From: Cephalotrichum gorgonifer
Taxonomy: Eukaryota; Ascomycota; Sordariomycetes; Microascales; Microascaceae
DNA length: 64,000 nt
NCBI GenBank assembly: GCA_900312665.1
Contig: ONZQ02000015.1
Location: forward strand, 620,001-684,000
Reading direction: 5' to 3'
A program made the translations under genes and the position numbers. How positions within the stretch are numbered: the stretch's first letter is position 1; each line of letters starts with the position of its first letter. Shown here piece by piece: positions 43,511 through 54,889 of this stretch. The notes under the pieces were generated by a model, which was not told where the DNA came from, made no database searches, and saw nothing but the letters and a program-made list of their open reading frames with translations.

Positions 43511-45408
43511 ATGGATGACGGTCTCGTTAACCGCAAGCCGTCGTCGTACGACGACGGCTCCCCGTACCGAAATGAGAAGGCCATTGTCGACTCGGACCCT
43601 CACAATGGCTCGCAGGAGATGCACATCGCCGGTCATGAGACGAGCCCTGAGACATCGCTTCACCGCGGCCTCGAGGCCCGCCACATTACCATGATTGCCA
43701 TCGGTGGCGCCGTCGGCACAGGTCTCATCATCGGAACCGGCAAGGCCCTCGAGCAGGCCGGTCCCGCCTCGGTCTTCATCTCCTACCTCCTCATCGGTTT
43801 CGTCGTTTTCCTCGTCATGGCTGCTCTGGGCGAGATGGCCGCGTGGCTGCCCATTTCTGCTGGCTTCACCGGTTACGCCTCGCGCTTCTGTGATCCTTCG
43901 CTCGGTTTCGCTCTCGGGTGGCTGTAAGTCTTCTGCCTTTGCGCACCCAGATCCTTCTACCTTTGCGCCTGGTAACTAATGAGGCTCTAAACGACAGTTA
44001 TTGGTTCAAATACGTCATCGTTACCCCGAATCAGTTGACAGCTTTCGCCCTCGTTATCCAGTTCTGGGTAAACCGCGAGGATGTCAACCCCGGAGTCTTC
44101 ATCGCAGTTGTCCTCGTAGTTATCTGCATCATAAACTACTTCGGCATCAAGTTCTTCGGCGAATTCGAATTCTGGCTATCTTCCTTTAAGGTCATCGTCA
44201 TCCTTGGCCTCATCCTCTTCTGCTTTATCCTGATGCTGGGTGGTGGCCCGGATCACGACCGCAAAGGTTTCCGCTACTGGAACGACCCGGGGTATGTCTC
44301 ATTTCGCCTTGATTTCCTTTCTTTGTTTCCGTGCATTGCCGGTTCCCCATTCCTTGTATGCTGACGTGTAACTTGTTTCCACAGTGCCTTCAAGCCCTAC
44401 CTCGGAGAAGGATCGAAGGGAAAGTTCCTCGGGTTCTGGTCGTGCATGGTCAACGCCACTTTCGCATACCTGGGCACCGAACTTGTCGGCGTCACCGTCG
44501 CTGAGGCCCAGAACCCCCGCAGAACCGTTCCGCGCGCGATCAAGCTTACCTTCTACCGAATCCTCGTCTTCTACTGTCTCAGTGCCCTTCTTGTTGGCAT
44601 GTGTGTCCGCTACGACTCGGAGAACCTGATCTTCGCCACCAAGGCCAAGACCGGTGCCTCGGCTTCCCCCTTCGTGGTCGCCGCCAAGGAGGCCGGTATC
44701 GAGACGCTGAGCCACATCATCAATGCGTGCATCCTCGTTTTCGTCTTCTCTGCGTCCAACTCGGATCTCTACATCGCCAGCAGGACGCTTTACGGTCTGG
44801 CTTCGAGCGGACATGCCCCTGCCATCTTCAAGAAGACTGACAGGCGTGGCGTGCCCATCTATGCTCTTGGCACCTCGGCGTCCTTTGCGCTGCTCGCCTT
44901 CATGAACGTCTCTGACGATTCGTCCAAGGTCTTCGGCTACTTTGTCAACCTGACTACCATTTTGGGGCTCATGTCGTGGGTCTCTATCCTCGTCACCCAC
45001 ATTTATTGGTGCCGTGCTCGCAAGGTCCAGGGCATCCCTGACTCTGCCCTCCCCTACGTTGCCCCGCTCCGCGTCTACGGCTCGTATGGGGCTTTGGCTG
45101 TGTGCATCATTGTCGCTTTGACCAAGAACTACGATGTCTTTGTTGGAGGCAACTTCGGAAAGGAAAAGTACAAGACCTTTATCACGGGTTACATCGGAAT
45201 CCCCCTATACCTGGCCTTCATCCTCGGTCACAAGTTGATGAAGAAGACGAGGGGTATCAGGGCTGAGGATGTTGACTTCTACACTGGCAAGGATGCCATT
45301 GACCGGGAAGAGAACGAGTTCCTCGCCCAGAAGGCTGCTAAGGAGGCGGCCAAGGGTCCTAGCCGTGGAGGATGGTTCTACAGGATATTCTTGTCATGGC
45401 TCTTCTAG
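43511..45408 (+). CDS. Amino-acid permease (APC superfamily, fungal YAT type), three exons
   Basis: Exons 43511-43923, 43998-44291 and 44385-45408 give 576 residues, the normal size for fungal amino-acid permeases. The start is the ATG in catcATGgatg at 43511. After a polar N-terminal tail of about 50 residues comes the family signature LHRGLEARHITMIAIGGAVG and TGLIIGTGKALEQAGPAS (helix 1). Further marks are GEMAAWLPISAGFTGYASRF, YFGIKFFGEFEFW, GTELVGVTVAEAQNPRRTVP and SASNSDLYIASRTLYGL. These permeases import amino acids with protons across the plasma membrane; general, proline-type and dicarboxylic-type members look alike here. The cytosolic C terminus is charged and ends in an aromatic WFYRIFLSWLF, as in general amino-acid permeases. 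Confidence 0.95.
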
Positions 45409-45961
45409 AGAGAAACTGGGTCAGGGTATAGGGGACATTCTAGTGATATCAGAAGTCGGAGATGAGTCCCTGAGCCCTCACTAGGTAGTATGTCGGGAGG
45501 GAATGTTTGGCCCAAGAGTGAATGCATTAATGGGCACCGGGTTCAAACTACCGTTAATGAGCAATGTATAAAAGTGATGCACTGGAAAAGTGCATCTTCT
45601 GTCTTCTGTCGCATTCATATACTTTGCATTGTGGCCGTTATATGCCCTAGATTGTCAATGATCTACACGACTTAGCTGGGATATTTCATCCGCGTATCAA
45701 TACGATTGCATTAAATGCAAGGCCGTCATAGATTATGTCATTCCACAACCCGGTTATCACTTGGGTGGTGGAAATACGTGGGGGGCGCGGCACTGTGTCG
45801 TGCCATTACTTTGACGCTGGAGCTTGTCGGGGCATAGGAAAACCTGGAGCATTAAACCATGCACAAAATTTGCTTCACAAATGGATGGGAAGAAAATCGT
45901 TGCTCTGTGCTACTGCTGAGGAATATCATGTGACGTATGGCCTCAGAGTCGCAACAACAAA
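45409..45961. other. Intergenic between permease and tRNA-Tyr
   Basis: 3' flank and short motif-free frames only. Confidence 0.4.
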
Positions 45962-46048
45962 CTCCCGATGGTCTAGTTGGTTCATGGCGTCTGACTGTAA
46001 TTGTACGGTATAATCAGAAAGTCACCTGTTCGATTCAGGTTCGGGAGA
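45962..46048 (+). tRNA. tRNA-Tyr (anticodon GUA) with 12-nt intron
   Basis: A complete cloverleaf: 7-bp acceptor CTCCCGA/TCGGGAG with discriminator A, D arm with GTC/GGC around TAGTTGGTTCAT, anticodon stem TCTGA/TCAGA, variable loop AAGTC and T arm ACCTG-TTCGATT-CAGGT. The loop of 19 nt holds CTGTAA followed by a 12-nt intron; eukaryotic tRNA-Tyr genes normally have an intron at this place. A short T-run (CTTTTA) follows the gene as terminator. Confidence 0.92.
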
Positions 46049-46994
46049 ACCTTTTACAACCCATCCCCCATGCAAGTGGGGCTGCTTTTTTTTTTATCTA
46101 CTTCATCACTTCGCTGAAGATTCTCGTGATGCATCTGTAATCAACCTGCAAATTAGAAATTTTACTACAGGAATAGTAAATTCCATATGTGCAGATATTT
46201 CTTCATCCTGAGACTATGAAACATGCTTTAGAGTTAGCATGTGAAAGAGCTTTGATGTACAACGCGCCTGCTTATGTAATCTCACCGCCACTTTGTGCTT
46301 CAAGGTAAACGATCTGAGGATCGAGAAAGCAGGTGGAGTGGTGAAGACTTGTTATTCGGCCAGAGAGGGAAGGACGTATCAAACTGGAAGCATGGGCGGG
46401 ATTGAAATTTTATACTAAATACCTAGTCTAGGCGACGGTGAAAGTCTATTCCTCGCCATCATCTGTCTCCTTTCTACTGATCCTGTGTGTAGTCCCTTGA
46501 TGTCGCGGCTGTCCAATATGACTTTGCTTCCCCTTTCTCGCCGAACTTGGGGAAGAAGACGCTCTATGTCGAGTATCTCGATCATGCTTTGAATTTAAGT
46601 GTACATGTATATTTTGGAGAGATTATTTACCTCGGTCGCAAATAGCCGTCCTGTTAAAAATAATAGTGTGAACCAACGGCCTTCTGTTTGTGTACCTTCG
46701 AGGTCCAAAGTTAATCCCCGAGTGACCGCGAACTTAGATTATTCTCCGATCTGGCAAGCATTTGGAAAATTACTATGAACTCCAATTCAATGAGACTCCG
46801 TCTTTTTCATCTCCACCCTTTGCACATTTTGTAAAAAAGACGACATATATTCACTGCGGCTTCGTGATGGATCGGATCCTCGAACACCCGAAAGACTGCA
46901 TCGCTTCTGTCATCCAGTCCGCATGTGAAGACCTTTATCTCCTTCTGTCTTATCCCTTAAACAATATTTATATTTAAAACTTTTAGTCATCCCC
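46049..46994. other. Intergenic, AT-rich
   Basis: No gene is recognised. A run of 12 T starts just after 46084. The last 250 bases include A/T-rich promoter-like sequence before the ATG at 46995. Confidence 0.4.
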
Positions 46995-48449
46995 ATGGGA
47001 GCCTGTGATATGATCTTGTCCAAGGCGAGGGGGATCGAATCTCTCCCCGAGGTCCTCGGCGGAAGGAATACCGCACCACTGGGATTCTTAAGAATTCCAC
47101 CAGAGCTCCGCAACATAATATATAATCTCGCCCTTGTTGACCCTCCTATCTGGGAAAGGAAGCATAGCGTTTTCTGCCGCTACAGCCCCCCCACCTTTCT
47201 CGCCATTTCCATACCGGCGATGCTCTTGCAAAAGCCTAACCCGGACTCCATGACTCCCAGCTGTCCCTGCGCGAAGCGACAGGGCATCTGGCTACTGGGG
47301 ACCTGCAAGCAGATCCACGAGGAAGCAAGCCCGATATTCTGGGCCCAGAATGCATTCCTGTTCAGGACGAAGCGCCAGTTCCTCTCTGGCGTCATCTGGA
47401 ACCTGTCAGCCGGCATGCGGAAGTGGATCCGGCACGTCGTGATCGTTCCGCACGAGGCGAGGACTAACATTTCCAGGCTCTCTCAAGAGCTCGATGTGGA
47501 CGAGGCCCCAGACGCTAAGCCTGGACACCTCTGGGAGGGCATCCTACAGTGCAGCGGGCTTCGCACGCTTCAGATTTACCTTGGATACACGGAGGGACAG
47601 GCCCATCACATAAAGAAGATACCCCATCAGCTCCCAAAACTCGAGTCCATCAGGACGTGTCTGCTGAAGTTCCGAGCGTACAATGCCCCGGCAGGCCACG
47701 TTCCAGTATTCGACCCCCGCCATGCACGAATCCCGGCAATATCCTTCCTCGTATCTCTTCCGCTTCCGTACAAGCACCTTCTAGGAATGCAGGACGTGTT
47801 TGCCGACAGTCAGGGATGCCTGGAAGCGCGACTGGCCCACTACATACTCCGCTCGCGCACAAATCACGCCATAACGGACGTGCTGGGAATACCCACTCAG
47901 ACCGTCTCCACCTTCCAGAGGAGGTTCAACACCGGCAGGCATTCGCACTATCCATATGCCGAGGTGCAGAGATATATCAATAACCCAACGGTGGAGATAC
48001 TCGTGGAGGGAGGCCCCTGCCGGGTCCACATCACGGGCTTGCCTCTATCCCGGGACGACTGGGAGCACGCTCTTACTCGTAGGGCGAGGGATCGACGACT
48101 GAGAACTTCGTGGAGGTCGGGGTTCAACGACGCCGAGATTCAGGAAAGGTTTTGGTCAGGGATGTCGCGGAGAACGTACATGAAGGACACGGTGGTTTCA
48201 GCAGTGCTCATAACTGCCCCGCAATTTGCGGCTATGCTATACCATGTTTGTCGCGTGGAGATGGGCCACTCGGGGGTGCCGTTACCGGTAATGATGATAG
48301 ATGTCGCGCTGGGGACTTTTATAACCATGCTGTGGGGCTTGTACCTCGGACGGGTACCAGGCTTGCAGTGGCCAGCGATTATAGTGGAGATGAGCATGGG
48401 GGTGTGGGTGATTGCATTCCTTGCTTGGTCGAGGTATCGAGGGCATTGA
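46995..48449 (+). CDS. F-box-like N-terminal protein with C-terminal membrane segments
   Basis: Single-exon frame of 484 residues starting at the ATG in ccccATGgga. Residues about 29-50 (LGFLRIPPELRNIIYNLALVD) are a classic fungal F-box-like or DUF7730-like opening, LP.ELR..IY. A Cys pair follows (SCPCAKR), then LLGTCKQIHEEASPIFWAQN, the usual second landmark of this group (C.qi..Ea..i.w..n.f). The rest is soluble up to about residue 400. The last 85 residues contain three hydrophobic stretches (VVSAVLITAPQFAAMLYHV; VMMIDVALGTFITMLWGLYL; WPAIIVEMSMGVWVIAFLAW), so the protein may be membrane anchored, which is not common for this family. The role is unknown; such proteins are abundant and variable in Pezizomycotina. 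Confidence 0.75.
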   Translation: MGACDMILSKARGIESLPEVLGGRNTAPLGFLRIPPELRNIIYNLALVDPPIWERKHSVFCRYSPPTFLAISIPAMLLQKPNPDSMTPSCPCAKRQGIWLLGTCKQIHEEASPIFWAQNAFLFRTKRQFLSGVIWNLSAGMRKWIRHVVIVPHEARTNISRLSQELDVDEAPDAKPGHLWEGILQCSGLRTLQIYLGYTEGQAHHIKKIPHQLPKLESIRTCLLKFRAYNAPAGHVPVFDPRHARIPAISFLVSLPLPYKHLLGMQDVFADSQGCLEARLAHYILRSRTNHAITDVLGIPTQTVSTFQRRFNTGRHSHYPYAEVQRYINNPTVEILVEGGPCRVHITGLPLSRDDWEHALTRRARDRRLRTSWRSGFNDAEIQERFWSGMSRRTYMKDTVVSAVLITAPQFAAMLYHVCRVEMGHSGVPLPVMMIDVALGTFITMLWGLYLGRVPGLQWPAIIVEMSMGVWVIAFLAWSRYRGH

Positions 48450-49676
48450 GTGCAGATATACCACTTGGGGAGGAACGATGTGACAGGAAATCCGCCTCTT
48501 GTTTAGCGGAACTTGGTTTCATGCTTTAGCGTATGAACTATGTAATCCTCTATGGTTCCATAACCTCCCTTGTCGTCCTTCACCCTGCCCGCCCAGCACC
48601 GCCTCCTTTCCCACGTGCTCGCTCCTTCTGAAGCATATTCGTAAACCGATCCCTTTTGTTTTCTACCAGCCCAAGATTACGTACCTTAAGCTTGTCTTGG
48701 TATGGGTTGCTTAGGACCAGAGCAACGTCGTGGGCTCTAGCTTCGCACACGGTTCAGACCGTCCGCTTGCTGGGCCCACCTTTCTGCTCCTGCAAATATA
48801 TCCACCAGCAGCCTTTTCCATGACACCCTGAACCTGTTCAAGCTCTAGCTCGATAGATCGGCGCTGTGGCTGGACACCAACAATACAGCATGGTGTTGAC
48901 AGTGTGGATCCCTGTGTTGGAGATCTGGACCAAGTATGCTGTAGTGTACTCTGCACCCTTGGTCCAACACATGGCCGGTCGCCCTCTCATCACAAGGGGG
49001 AAAGCAACATCCTTTCTCGGCGCTACTCTACCCTGAGGATTAACATCAGCGAGCTGGAAGTAGACGGAAACTCCATACCCCGCTTTGTGAGTGTGCCAAA
49101 GGTCTGTGACGCTTGGGCATGCCTCGCCGCGCTCGGTGATTCGATACCTAACACTCTCATCGTCGACTACGTTCCAGAATTACCCGGCCGATGAGGCGCC
49201 TTGGATAACGGGACCATCCACGATGATATCAAGAACATGAGGTGGGAGGACATGGGCGACCTAGTCGGCTGGGCGGCGGGCATCGCCTGAGATGGTGAGC
49301 TAAATATACGGATAGTGTCTAGTGGACAAATATCGCCTAGCTGATTCCAGGGCCAAGGCCCCGAGGACCCAGTGACTTTCCAGCTGGGATTACCAACCTA
49401 ACTAAGCTAGCGAAGTGGTGGAGGACTACAAGGGGAAAAAGTAATGTATACGTACAATTTTACCAACATTTGGTTGAGGCGAAAGGATATGCGGGACTAT
49501 CGAGGATTCAAGTGCTCCATATACCGAGCAACTCCTTAATACTTGGGGTACGCGTTGGCGCATTGGCATCCATACAGACAGGGTGACTACCAATTCTGGG
49601 AAGTGGACCAGGTGATGGACCATTTGATCGGGGCAACATCAGTGCGCCAAAGGAGACTTCACGCTAATCACATCTA
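48450..49676. other. Intergenic, with a degraded coding fragment
   Basis: No intact gene is seen. A coding-like fragment lies at 48904-49290 (listed separately). Confidence 0.4.
48904..49290 (+). pseudogene. Possible degraded coding fragment with an in-frame TGA
   Basis: The frame open from 48904 reads ELEVDGNSIPRFVSVPKVCD and continues ALGDSIPNTLIVDYVPELPG up to TGA at 49192-49194. The same frame then resumes as ALDNGTIHDDIKNMRWEDMG and DLVGWAAGIA to a final TGA at 49288-49290. Both halves look protein-like, and the stop could come from a CGA to TGA change. I do not recognise the family, and the upstream part has no credible start. Confidence 0.25.
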
Positions 49677-49759
49677 GCTCCTATGGCCAAGGGGTAAGGC
49701 GTTGCACTTGTATTACATAAGTTATGCAAAGATCCGTGGTTCAAATCCGCGTGGGAGCT
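49677..49759 (+). tRNA. tRNA-Thr (anticodon UGU) with 11-nt intron
   Basis: Acceptor GCTCCTA/TGGGAGC (one T-G wobble) with discriminator T, D stem GCC/GGC around AAGGGGTAA, anticodon stem TTGCA/TGCAA, variable loop AGATC and T arm CGTGG-TTCAAAT-CCGCG. The 18-nt loop holds CTTGTA, giving anticodon TGT, followed by an 11-nt intron at the canonical position. The body (TATGGCCAAGGGGTAAGGCG, AGATC, TTCAAATCC) is like eukaryotic tRNA-Thr(UGU). A T-run follows at about 49768. Confidence 0.92.
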
Positions 49760-51263
49760 CGTGATTTATTTTTTCCTTTTTGCCTGTGACCAACGCTACT
49801 ATAAACGCGACAACTTATTTGTATTCGAGCGGTCTGTATGTCTTTCCCAACATTGCCTTTCTCATGTCATTTCACTCTACGAATCTTTGTAACTATTCGG
49901 GGGATTGAATATACGCCGCAGCCATTGAAACTTATTGCAAGCTTGCAAGCTTCCAAGACCAATGGCGTTCGCCGGGGAGTTTCCGGCCCAGACTTTCACT
50001 TCCTTGGGCGGGTTCCGCTTGGTTGATCTTGCGGGGTGGCTGCAGGTAAAGAGCGTGGTGACCACCATAACTCCTTACGTACTGATAACCAGTATGCAAT
50101 GCACAGGGTTCTTTCCCAATCCCGACATAGGAAGGCCAGCTTGAGGTCATCACCTAACGTACTGTTATGAGGAAGAGATGAGAATTGACGTCGGAGCGTG
50201 GGAATGGCGATATGCGACTCCCAAACATTCGTTGGTCAGACCTCCGCCTTCCCGATTACCCCTTTGCCTCTGTCATAATCGGAATCGGCCACCGCATAGA
50301 GGAGAGTATATATTACGATCGAGGTAGGACTAGAGAACAACGCAAAGCAGCTCCCTGAGTTCCGCACTAAAATCGGCTAGTTAATGAGTCCGGCTCCGGC
50401 TCCAGTGTATCTCCACAACGTTTCATGTCCAGATCCTACAAGATTAAAACCTCTACCCAAGATCCCTGCCGTGTTTGCCAAGTCCACCAGCCACTCGGAC
50501 TCTTGCCCGTGTGGTTACATCGAGCCTGGTCCAAAGTCTTGTCCAGGGTGCCAAGGAATTGCCCCGCACTCCTTTGCCTCGGTGTCTTCGTGGTTTAATT
50601 CAACAAGAGGGCTTAGTCGGGTAGCTACGCTGTAGCAGGGTATAGGCAGAGCTGGCCCGCCGTTTTCTCCTTCTGCGTTTCGTCCCGGGGAGTTCCGAGA
50701 ACACCCGCCTAGACTCATACAGAATATACACCAGGCGATGGGGCGCCGCAGCTTCGCCCCTCGGGCCAGGAAAGTGTCGTCCAAGCCCTGTAGAAAGCAA
50801 CTCAGACGGGGAAGAGACGGGAAATAGGGGCAGTTCACCGAAGCGTCGCACGGCTAGAGACGAAGGTTGTACGGGTAGTCAATGAAGAGGGTAGTGACAG
50901 TGGGACTGCTCTTGAAGCTCACTCTCCCGCTGTCAAGATGATCGTTGATCTTGTCTTGCGCAAAGAAATCGTGCGTGCTATTGTATACATCTAATAATTA
51001 CTATCTACTACCTCTTACTACATATCCCTAGCACCCCTTTGGTACTGAGCGGACCTCTTCTGAAGTCTATCTATCAAGTACGTTCAAAACGGACTTAGTC
51101 CTTGAGATGAGAAAGTAGCAAACATATTATATCCTTGTATAATCTCAACAAGTTAAGGTATAGAAAAACCCCACATTGAATCCTCGACTAGTATTCAGCC
51201 CCCGTAGGAATCGGCTATTCTAATTCCACTACACACCATACCCACTCTCCTGTAACAGAATCC
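49760..51263. other. Intergenic, no gene recognised
   Basis: Short frames only, without motifs. AT-rich between about 50970 and 51250, likely the 3' flank of the minus-strand gene that ends at 51264. Confidence 0.4.
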
Positions 51264-51869
51264 CTAGTGGAGAAGCGCAGCCATAACTACTCCCGCAAGT
51301 GCTGCAGCCGCAGCAATACTCTGAGTCTCCCTGGACGCACCCGAGCCATCATCCTCTCCACTGCCTCCCTCACTTTCACCTCCTTCCTCTCCAGATCCAG
51401 ATTCACTATCATCCCCGTCATCACTGTCACCACCATCATCATCATCATCCCCGTCGTCTCCACCGGCACCCCCGGTGATCTGGGCGGCAAGTGAAGAGCA
51501 ACGATCCGGTCCCACGGGCAATAGGTTGAAAATCTGCGGATCCCGGCTACACGCCTCCCATATCTCCTGGTACTCAGGAATGACCCCCTCCCTCCACTTC
51601 GTATAGCTAACTGCCCACTCAGAGAACGGCTCTGCGCTGACGCCAGTAACCTTGGGGAGGGCGCAGGGATCGTCGCTGTTGGTGAAGCGATTGAAGTGGT
51701 AGCCGTAAGCCATGTTGGAGACGAATCTATCCGGCTCGGGGAAGCCCGTTATGACTGATTGTAGGGAAGAGACGACGGAGGTGCATTCTTCTGCGCCCGG
51801 GTAGTCTTTTGGGAGAGGAGCCTGGGCGACGGCTACGGCAGCGAGGACGATGAGGTGGGAGACATGCAT
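51264..51869 (-). CDS. Secreted, probably GPI-anchored acidic protein
   Basis: Single-exon frame of 201 residues from the ATG at 51869; the longer open frame upstream lacks a plausible start. The first 16 residues (MHVSHLIVLAAVAVAQ) are a signal peptide. A Cys-containing domain follows (about 20-130; C29, C69, C107, C124), with FTNSDDPCALPKVTG and SYTKWREGVIPEYQEIWEAC. Residues about 133-175 are a low-complexity Gly/Asp/Ser/Glu stretch, then a hydrophobic tail IAAAAALAGVVMAALLH suited to GPI attachment (likely site around GSGAS). This layout is that of many fungal cell-surface proteins of unknown role; the Cys domain resembles DUF7735-like surface proteins only loosely. Confidence 0.75.
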   Translation of the reverse strand: MHVSHLIVLAAVAVAQAPLPKDYPGAEECTSVVSSLQSVITGFPEPDRFVSNMAYGYHFNRFTNSDDPCALPKVTGVSAEPFSEWAVSYTKWREGVIPEYQEIWEACSRDPQIFNLLPVGPDRCSSLAAQITGGAGGDDGDDDDDGGDSDDGDDSESGSGEEGGESEGGSGEDDGSGASRETQSIAAAAALAGVVMAALLH

Positions 51870-52858
51870 TTTGGCGGTATATTTTCTTCGGTTTCCCTGT
51901 GAATAGGTCGTTGTTGCAAGACGAGGGTAAGATGTCAAAGGCCGTGAGGTATAGGTGGATTTGTATGGCGAAGGTGAGACAATCAGATAACGATCGCGGA
52001 CAGGAGAAGAGAAAGGAACGAGCCGGGGGGAATAATTCTTGGCTGGGATGCGTACGTCCTCTCTCGTTAAATTCCTTGCAAGCTCGTCCCTCTCCAAGAG
52101 GACGGGCCAGTCGGGTCATAGTTACAGGGGGGATTCCCATATCTGCACATAGCCACCATTGGCAACAGCCAAGAGGTCACATCACCCTCTTATTCCACCC
52201 CGCCAAGAAATGAAGACGAATTCTAACTCGACGACCAAGAGGCCAAGTCTCTTGGCCAATTGAAGTGGTCAATATCCACAGCCTTGTCGGACTGATTGTT
52301 CGACCGAGGAGAGTGTCAGTTTAAACTGGTAAAGCTGTTAGCGAAGTGAGCTGGCTTCTCAACTTCTGGGAGCGCAGCGTTTATCTTCTTAATCCTCCTT
52401 CTACCTTTGCTCCTCCTCCTTCTCCTCCTTTTCGTTACCTGGCTGCTCTGAAACGCCTCGCTAACTTAACCCCGACCAACCCAGTCCTGTTCGGGGGGCG
52501 GGAGGCGGAACATGGGGAGCAGTGGCAGTAGATGAACGTTGGGGGGCTGGGGTTGGGGTTGGGGTTGGGGAGATAGCTAGTACATCAAACCCCCCCCTTT
52601 TTGATGTTCAATGGGATATGAGAAGCCAAACAAGGAACTCGTTCTCAGAAACCGCAGTCTACCAGTCAGCTAGGAGCTAGGTTTCTAATCGTATAATACT
52701 TCAAAGAGACACGTAAGGAAAAGGTAAATCAAGGGCGTCTTGAGTCCAACCGGGATTTGCGATGTCTCAGTATAACCAGGACGGGATCGGTCGCCGTACA
52801 GGTACGAAGCGAATCTATTAGAAACCAGAGAGAGCTATATACTGTTCGGCGTTCTGTC
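51870..52858. other. Intergenic with a G-quadruplex-prone G tract
   Basis: No gene is seen. A T-C-rich stretch lies around 52385-52440, and the G4-type motif at 52541-52570 is listed separately. A short inverted repeat CCAAGAG/CTCTTGG lies near 52229-52250. Confidence 0.4.
52541..52570 (+). repeat. TTGGGG repeat, potential G-quadruplex
   Basis: Five G-runs of four or more (one of six) are separated by two-base loops (CT, TT, TT, TT). This is a strong intramolecular G-quadruplex pattern on the plus strand, about 670 bases upstream of the minus-strand GPI-type gene. It is not the fungal telomere unit TTAGGG. Confidence 0.65.
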
Positions 52859-54889
52859 TTAATCACGAATCTCCACACTTTCGTCGTCAGCTGCCATGGT
52901 GATGCTACTAGACGCGCTACCGAGCGCCAGAAGGGCATCCCCTTTCGCGAATAGACGATCGACGTCCTCCAACTCGAGACCCTTTGTCTCAGGAAAGAAG
53001 AGGTAGATGAGAGGAACCCAAAAGCTATTAAGAACCGCGAAGACGATGTACGTCTTCCAGCCTATGCTTTCGATAGATATCGGCGTAACTTGCACGATAA
53101 TCTAAGTGGCATTTCATTAGTTCGGTAATCTTTTCTGACAGATCCACTTATACTAGCTGGGGTAGCCTGTAACTTACATAATTCCACAACCAGTTGGCTG
53201 CCGTTGATATCGAAGAGCCGCGCTGGCGTAGGTGGAGAGGCAGCACTTCAGACCTAAGGAGCCCATGTGTTAGCGTTTACTTGGCGCCGGGCATAGGCCA
53301 GCCATCTTCAGAACATACGGATACACCCAGACAGTGGCCTGGAAGCCAATTGTAAAGGCGCCCTGGAAGACGAAGAGCATCGCGGCCGCTCCGATCCCGG
53401 CAGCAGCAGCCGAGGCAGTCTTGTGCTCGACCTGGTATATGAGACCGGCTTGAACCGCCATGACGGCAGCCATTAGGCTAATCATAGACAGGAACTACGG
53501 GACAGGTTGTCAGGTCAGTCGCGTCTCGGCCACAAATTCGCGCAGGGGAGACATACCAAGGGCCTTCTTCCAACGCGATCGATCAGGAACCATGGGATGA
53601 AGGAGGCAACGAAGAACCATGTCTGCAAGAACCCAGACATGAGCGCCGACATCTCCTTGGAGAAGCCGATACTTTGCTCGAAAAGCGTGCTGGAATAATC
53701 TGTCCGATAGTCAGCGGTCCGAAGCGACTATGTGAAGACAACTTGGGGGATATGCTGACAGATGATGGCGTTGATTCCGCCTAGCTGCTGGAAGCTCTGG
53801 ATGGCGCAAGCCAGTAGCAGACGCCTCGGCGAGCTGATGTTGTCGTTCTTCAAAATGGACTTCCATGAGCCGGACCCGATCGACGCCTCATAAGCAACCG
53901 TGTGGGTAATGGCGTCGTGCAGCCGACGTACTTCCGGGTCGTCGGTCGGAGCGTCATGGATGCGAGAAATGACCTCGAGACACTCATTGGTCTTGTCGTG
54001 GGCGGCTAGCCACCTAGGGGTCTCAGGGATAATGGTTAAAATCGCCATGATGGCGAGGATCGGGAAGCATTGCAAAATGACGGGAACCCTCCATGCGTAA
54101 CTTCCGAAGTGACCTGATAGCGCATAGTCTATCCAGTACACGATACAAATACCGAAGTTCAGGGTAGAAAGCTGGGCACAGACATCTATTTTTATTTCCG
54201 GGCGAGAGAGAATGAGGAACCATCCATCAGGCATAAGTGGTAGGCAGGGTGGTGGGTTTCTCCGACTTACAGATGCCACGGCTGGATTTCGGGCTGAACT
54301 CGGCCTGGAGTACAGGGACGGTCGAGTTGATTACGCCCATGCCGAGACCGGATACGATGCGCCCGACTATAAGCTGGGCCCGGCTGTATGCAGCCGCCTG
54401 TAGGAGTGCACCGGCAACCATGACGACGCAGCCGTGTAGGATGGACTGGCGGCGGCCTAGGGCTTCTCCCCAGACGGCCGCATAGATGGATCCGAAGAAA
54501 CAGCCAACTATAGAAAGGGGGAGCCCGGGTTAAGGAGTGAAACTGGATCCAAAAGTGCAAACGAGTGGAGAGGAAGGGAGAGAGTGCGTGGGGGTAAGAG
54601 AGACACTACCTACTTTCGTATATCGCCACGATGACACCCACCATGCCCGTGCCTGGACTGTCAAAACTTTCGTTGAAGGCGGGCGTATTGACTAGTGCAG
54701 GCGAATTAACTCTGGTGCGCATGGCGTACGTCACAGTACTTTTAGGACATGGAAACATAATAATTAGAAGCCTGTCTCACCTAGTCCTCCCATCAGTCCA
54801 TTGTCGTAGCCGATGAGCATGAAGCCAAGCGACGTCAACGCGCTGACGGTTAGGATCAGACGCCGACCCCGAAGTGAGACGCGGCCCAT
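52859..54889 (-). CDS. Sugar-porter MFS transporter, eight exons
   Basis: Minus-strand exons 54781-54889, 54614-54691, 54271-54507, 53760-54185, 53557-53699, 53319-53494, 53178-53253 and 52859-53101 give 495 residues. The start is the ATG at 54889. Seven introns have GT...AG ends; the fourth uses the weaker donor GTCAGC. Family marks are ALTSLGFMLIGYDNGLMGGL (helix 1), GEALGRRQS, YSRAQLIVGRIVSGLGMGVI, IIPETPRWLA, then FQQLGGINAII continuing YYSSTLF across intron 4, FLQTWFFVASFIPWFLIDRVG, and the C-terminal FFPETKGLELEDVDRLF. It is a proton-coupled sugar or polyol importer of the plasma membrane by family; the exact substrate is unknown. Confidence 0.93.

Noticed and set aside
52541..52570. 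Telomere remnant
   Set aside because: The unit is TTGGGG, not TTAGGG, there are only about four units and ordinary genes lie on both sides.
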